8,162 bases of DNA from DATGSF01 sp035302865 (lineage in GTDB: Bacteria; Bacteroidota; Bacteroidia; Chitinophagales; Chitinophagaceae): NCBI GenBank assembly GCA_035302865.1, contig DATGSF010000034.1:1-8162 (forward strand), read 5' to 3'. The notes beneath the pieces were generated by a model that was given only the letters and a program-made list of their open reading frames with translations, ran no database searches and was not told where the DNA came from. Position numbers and translations under genes: made by a program. Of this stretch, positions 6,832 to 8,162 are shown one piece after another (position 1 is the first letter of the stretch; every line of letters begins with the position of its first letter).

Positions 6832-7881
6832 ATGAAAAGAAGATTACACTCTTCCTTTCTGAAGCTTTCCTTAAGTATAGGATTGCTTGCAGGTCTATAT
6901 AGCTGTGAAAAATACAGTTCTTTAGGCGAGGATAACAATAAAGTAGTACGCACACCTTATGGTCTATATATGGGTGCTGAGGATGGCTCAATCATTCATA
7001 CTAATAATGGGATAGATTTTAATATAAAATTCCCAACGGATGGCTATCCTATATCTCATATAATGGCTTCTGGAGAAAATTTATTCATTATAAAAGCCAA
7101 ATTACATAAAAGCAGTAATGAAGGCAAAAGCTTCAATGCTACTTTTGAAGATTATGAATTATATCCATGGGAGTCAATGATGCTATCCTCTATACATCAA
7201 GATCGTATTTATATAGCAGGCAAATTTGGAAGAGGAATAATTTATAGTGATGATGCTGGTGAAACATGGCAAGAAGAAGAAGAAGATTACTTACCTGAAA
7301 ACCTTCCTCCTTCCTATAAAATATCCAGTTATGCAGAATTAGGAAATGGAACTATTTTTGCTTATTCTAATAAAAGTAATTTATTGTTAAAAAAAGTAAA
7401 TAATGATGAAGCTTGGGAGCCAGTAACTTCAGAAGGTTTCTTTCCAGTTACAGGAACTGAATATTATTTAACTTCAAATGCAACTCATATATTTTTAGTA
7501 GATTATAATGGTAGAGGTGGTGCCTGGTATAGCGAAGATGAAGGAAACTTTTGGACAAGAATTGAACAGGGAGATTTACCAACGCGAATTAAATATAATG
7601 CAGCAGTGAGTGGTGGATACGGATCTACTCTAGTTGTTGGAACGGATAAGGGAAGTTATTTTAATGATAATGGTAGGTTTGTAGAGGCCTTTGGTGGTTT
7701 GGAAAAAGAAACTGAGGTGTACACTTTAACCCATAAAAGAAATACATTTAAAAATGACAATATAAAGGACTATATATACATGGGAACAAATACAGGTATA
7801 TATCGTAGTGAGGATTTAGGTAGAACTTGGGATTTACTTACTAAGGGTGCCTTACAAAAGTCTTATAAGAGTTCTTTTTAA
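6832..7881 (+). CDS. Lipoprotein with Asp-box (BNR-like) repeats, probable beta-propeller
   Basis: The function is unknown. The 349-residue product starts with a lipoprotein signal peptide: M-K-R-R, a hydrophobic core, and lipobox L-Y-S-C with the cysteine at residue 25. The mature part holds Asp-box motifs (S-x-D-x-G-x-T-W type): SSNEGKSF at 94-101, SDDAGETW at 139-146, SEDEGNFW at 234-241 and SEDLGRTW at 326-333, plus degenerate copies near 57-63 (TNNGIDF) and at VGTDKGSYFNDNGRF. Such repeats build sialidase- or Vps10-type beta-propellers. The sialidase catalytic pattern (Arg triad, FRIP) is not evident, so glycosidase activity should not be assumed. A TTG 33 bases upstream extends the frame, but ATG 6832 directly starts a proper signal peptide and is preferred. 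The gene appears to have its own promoter. An outer-membrane or surface location is inferred. Confidence 0.82.
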   Translation: MKRRLHSSFLKLSLSIGLLAGLYSCEKYSSLGEDNNKVVRTPYGLYMGAEDGSIIHTNNGIDFNIKFPTDGYPISHIMASGENLFIIKAKLHKSSNEGKSFNATFEDYELYPWESMMLSSIHQDRIYIAGKFGRGIIYSDDAGETWQEEEEDYLPENLPPSYKISSYAELGNGTIFAYSNKSNLLLKKVNNDEAWEPVTSEGFFPVTGTEYYLTSNATHIFLVDYNGRGGAWYSEDEGNFWTRIEQGDLPTRIKYNAAVSGGYGSTLVVGTDKGSYFNDNGRFVEAFGGLEKETEVYTLTHKRNTFKNDNIKDYIYMGTNTGIYRSEDLGRTWDLLTKGALQKSYKSSF

Positions 7882-7898
7882 AAATTTTTAAAAAAAGA

Positions 7899-7930
7899 TT
7901 TGGCAGATTAAAAAAAGAGTTTTACCTTTG
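7899..7930 (+). promoter_or_regulatory. tRNA-Asp promoter (Bacteroidota -33/-7 type)
   Basis: TTTG at 7899-7902, a 20-base spacer, and TACCTTTG at 7923-7930 match the Bacteroidota housekeeping sigma promoter TTTG-N19-21-TAnnTTTG without mismatch. Transcription would begin near 7934-7938, about ten bases before the mature tRNA. This is the best promoter in the window and supports the phylum assignment. Confidence 0.85.
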
Positions 7931-7946
7931 CCAAGCAACAAAGCAA

Positions 7947-8020
7947 GGATTGGTAGTTCAGTTGGTTAGAATGCCGCCCTGTCACGGCGGAGGTCGCGGG
8001 TTCGAGTCCCGTCCAGTCCG
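7947..8020 (+). tRNA. tRNA-Asp (anticodon GTC)
   Basis: The 74-base gene folds into a full cloverleaf. The acceptor stem GGATTGG pairs with CCAGTCC (one T-G wobble). The D arm starts GTTC, the anticodon stem is CCGCC/GGCGG with loop CTGTCAC (GTC anticodon at 7981-7983), and the T arm is GCGGG-TTCGAGT-CCCGT. The discriminator base is G, as expected for aspartate. The 3' CCA is not encoded, since CAAAA follows, so it must be added after transcription. It is transcribed alone from its own promoter. Confidence 0.98.
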
Positions 8021-8022
8021 CA

Positions 8023-8064
8023 AAAGTAGCCGTCTCAAAAGTTCATTTTGATGACGGCTATTTT
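8023..8064 (+). terminator. Strong hairpin after tRNA-Asp, probable terminator
   Basis: TAGCCGTC at 8027-8034 pairs perfectly with GACGGCTA at 8053-8060. Inside it TCAAAA pairs with TTTTGA around a GTTCA loop, with one bulged T. Flanking AAA and TTTT extend the stem across a G-T pair. The T run after the stem is as expected for intrinsic termination, and the near symmetry means it could act in both directions. It begins two bases after the mature tRNA. Confidence 0.85.
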
Positions 8065-8132
8065 ATTATCGATTTTTACTGATAAATTAAGTTTTTCCTA
8101 TTTTTTATTTGTGTTATTGTTTTTTTTAGAAT

Positions 8133-8157
8133 AAAAAGGAGGATTTCTCCCCTTTTT
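8133..8157. terminator. Possible hairpin terminator at the window end
   Basis: AAAAAGG and CCTTTTT form a 7-bp stem that can continue inward imperfectly through AGG and CTCC. A T-rich outer arm on each strand allows termination in either direction. No gene is visible between 8065 and the window end, so it may serve a convergent gene beyond the edge. The 98 bases after the tRNA hairpin are otherwise AT-rich and featureless. Confidence 0.4.
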
Positions 8158-8162
8158 AAGCT

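Noticed and set aside
6806..6991. Minus-strand reading frame opposite the Asp-box lipoprotein start
   Set aside because: It covers the signal peptide region of a real gene and has no independent support.
7882..7898. Terminator between the Asp-box lipoprotein and the tRNA promoter
   Set aside because: The sequence is a run of A and T that pairs with itself only weakly, with no GC-containing stem.
7947..8162. tRNA-Asp as an integration site for a mobile element
   Set aside because: No repeat of the tRNA 3' end, integrase or other mobility gene is visible downstream in the window.

Overview
The window looks like a piece of a low-GC Bacteroidota chromosome. Four things point there independently: two promoters match the phylum-specific form (TTTG, 19-20 bases, then TAnnTTTG or a one-mismatch version); the RNA polymerase omega subunit is the Rpb6-like version of this phylum; GldD and a PorD/DUF4835 protein occur, both tied to gliding and type IX secretion (T9SS); and the ATP synthase epsilon subunit is short. 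Genus cannot be set from the sequence alone. All protein genes and the tRNA lie on the + strand, and coding density is high.

Layout. (1) Bases 1-1376: the 3' two thirds of atpD, then atpC, closed by a perfect 14-bp hairpin terminator. (2) Bases 1494-6731: a tightly packed run of seven genes, bamD, rpoZ (Rpb6-like omega), coaBC, a PorD/DUF4835 protein, a DUF4296-type lipoprotein, gldD and an enoyl-CoA hydratase family gene. The first five overlap their neighbours by 14, 11, 47 and 1 bases; gldD and the hydratase follow after 5 and 21 bases. A TAnnTTTG box ends only six bases before the bamD ATG. (3) Bases 6754-7881: a separately promoted lipoprotein with Asp-box (BNR-like) repeats, probably a beta-propeller. 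(4) Bases 7899-8162: tRNA-Asp(GTC) with an excellent promoter and a strong downstream hairpin, then a gene-free AT-rich tail with a second, weaker hairpin.

How the genes fit together. The central run joins outer-membrane biogenesis (BamD), transcription (omega), coenzyme A synthesis (CoaBC) and T9SS/gliding (PorD-like, GldD). Four of its products carry export signals: three lipoproteins and one periplasmic protein. The bamD-rpoZ-coaBC-DUF4835 order is, from memory, common in Bacteroidota; the following DUF4296-gldD-hydratase arrangement is less expected.

I do not see a clearly novel defence, mobile or RNA system here. The most notable points are two substitutions at canonical catalytic positions in the CoaC half of CoaBC, a possible leaderless bamD transcript, gldD placed away from its usual partner gldE, and an uncharacterised DUF4296 lipoprotein lying between PorD and GldD.
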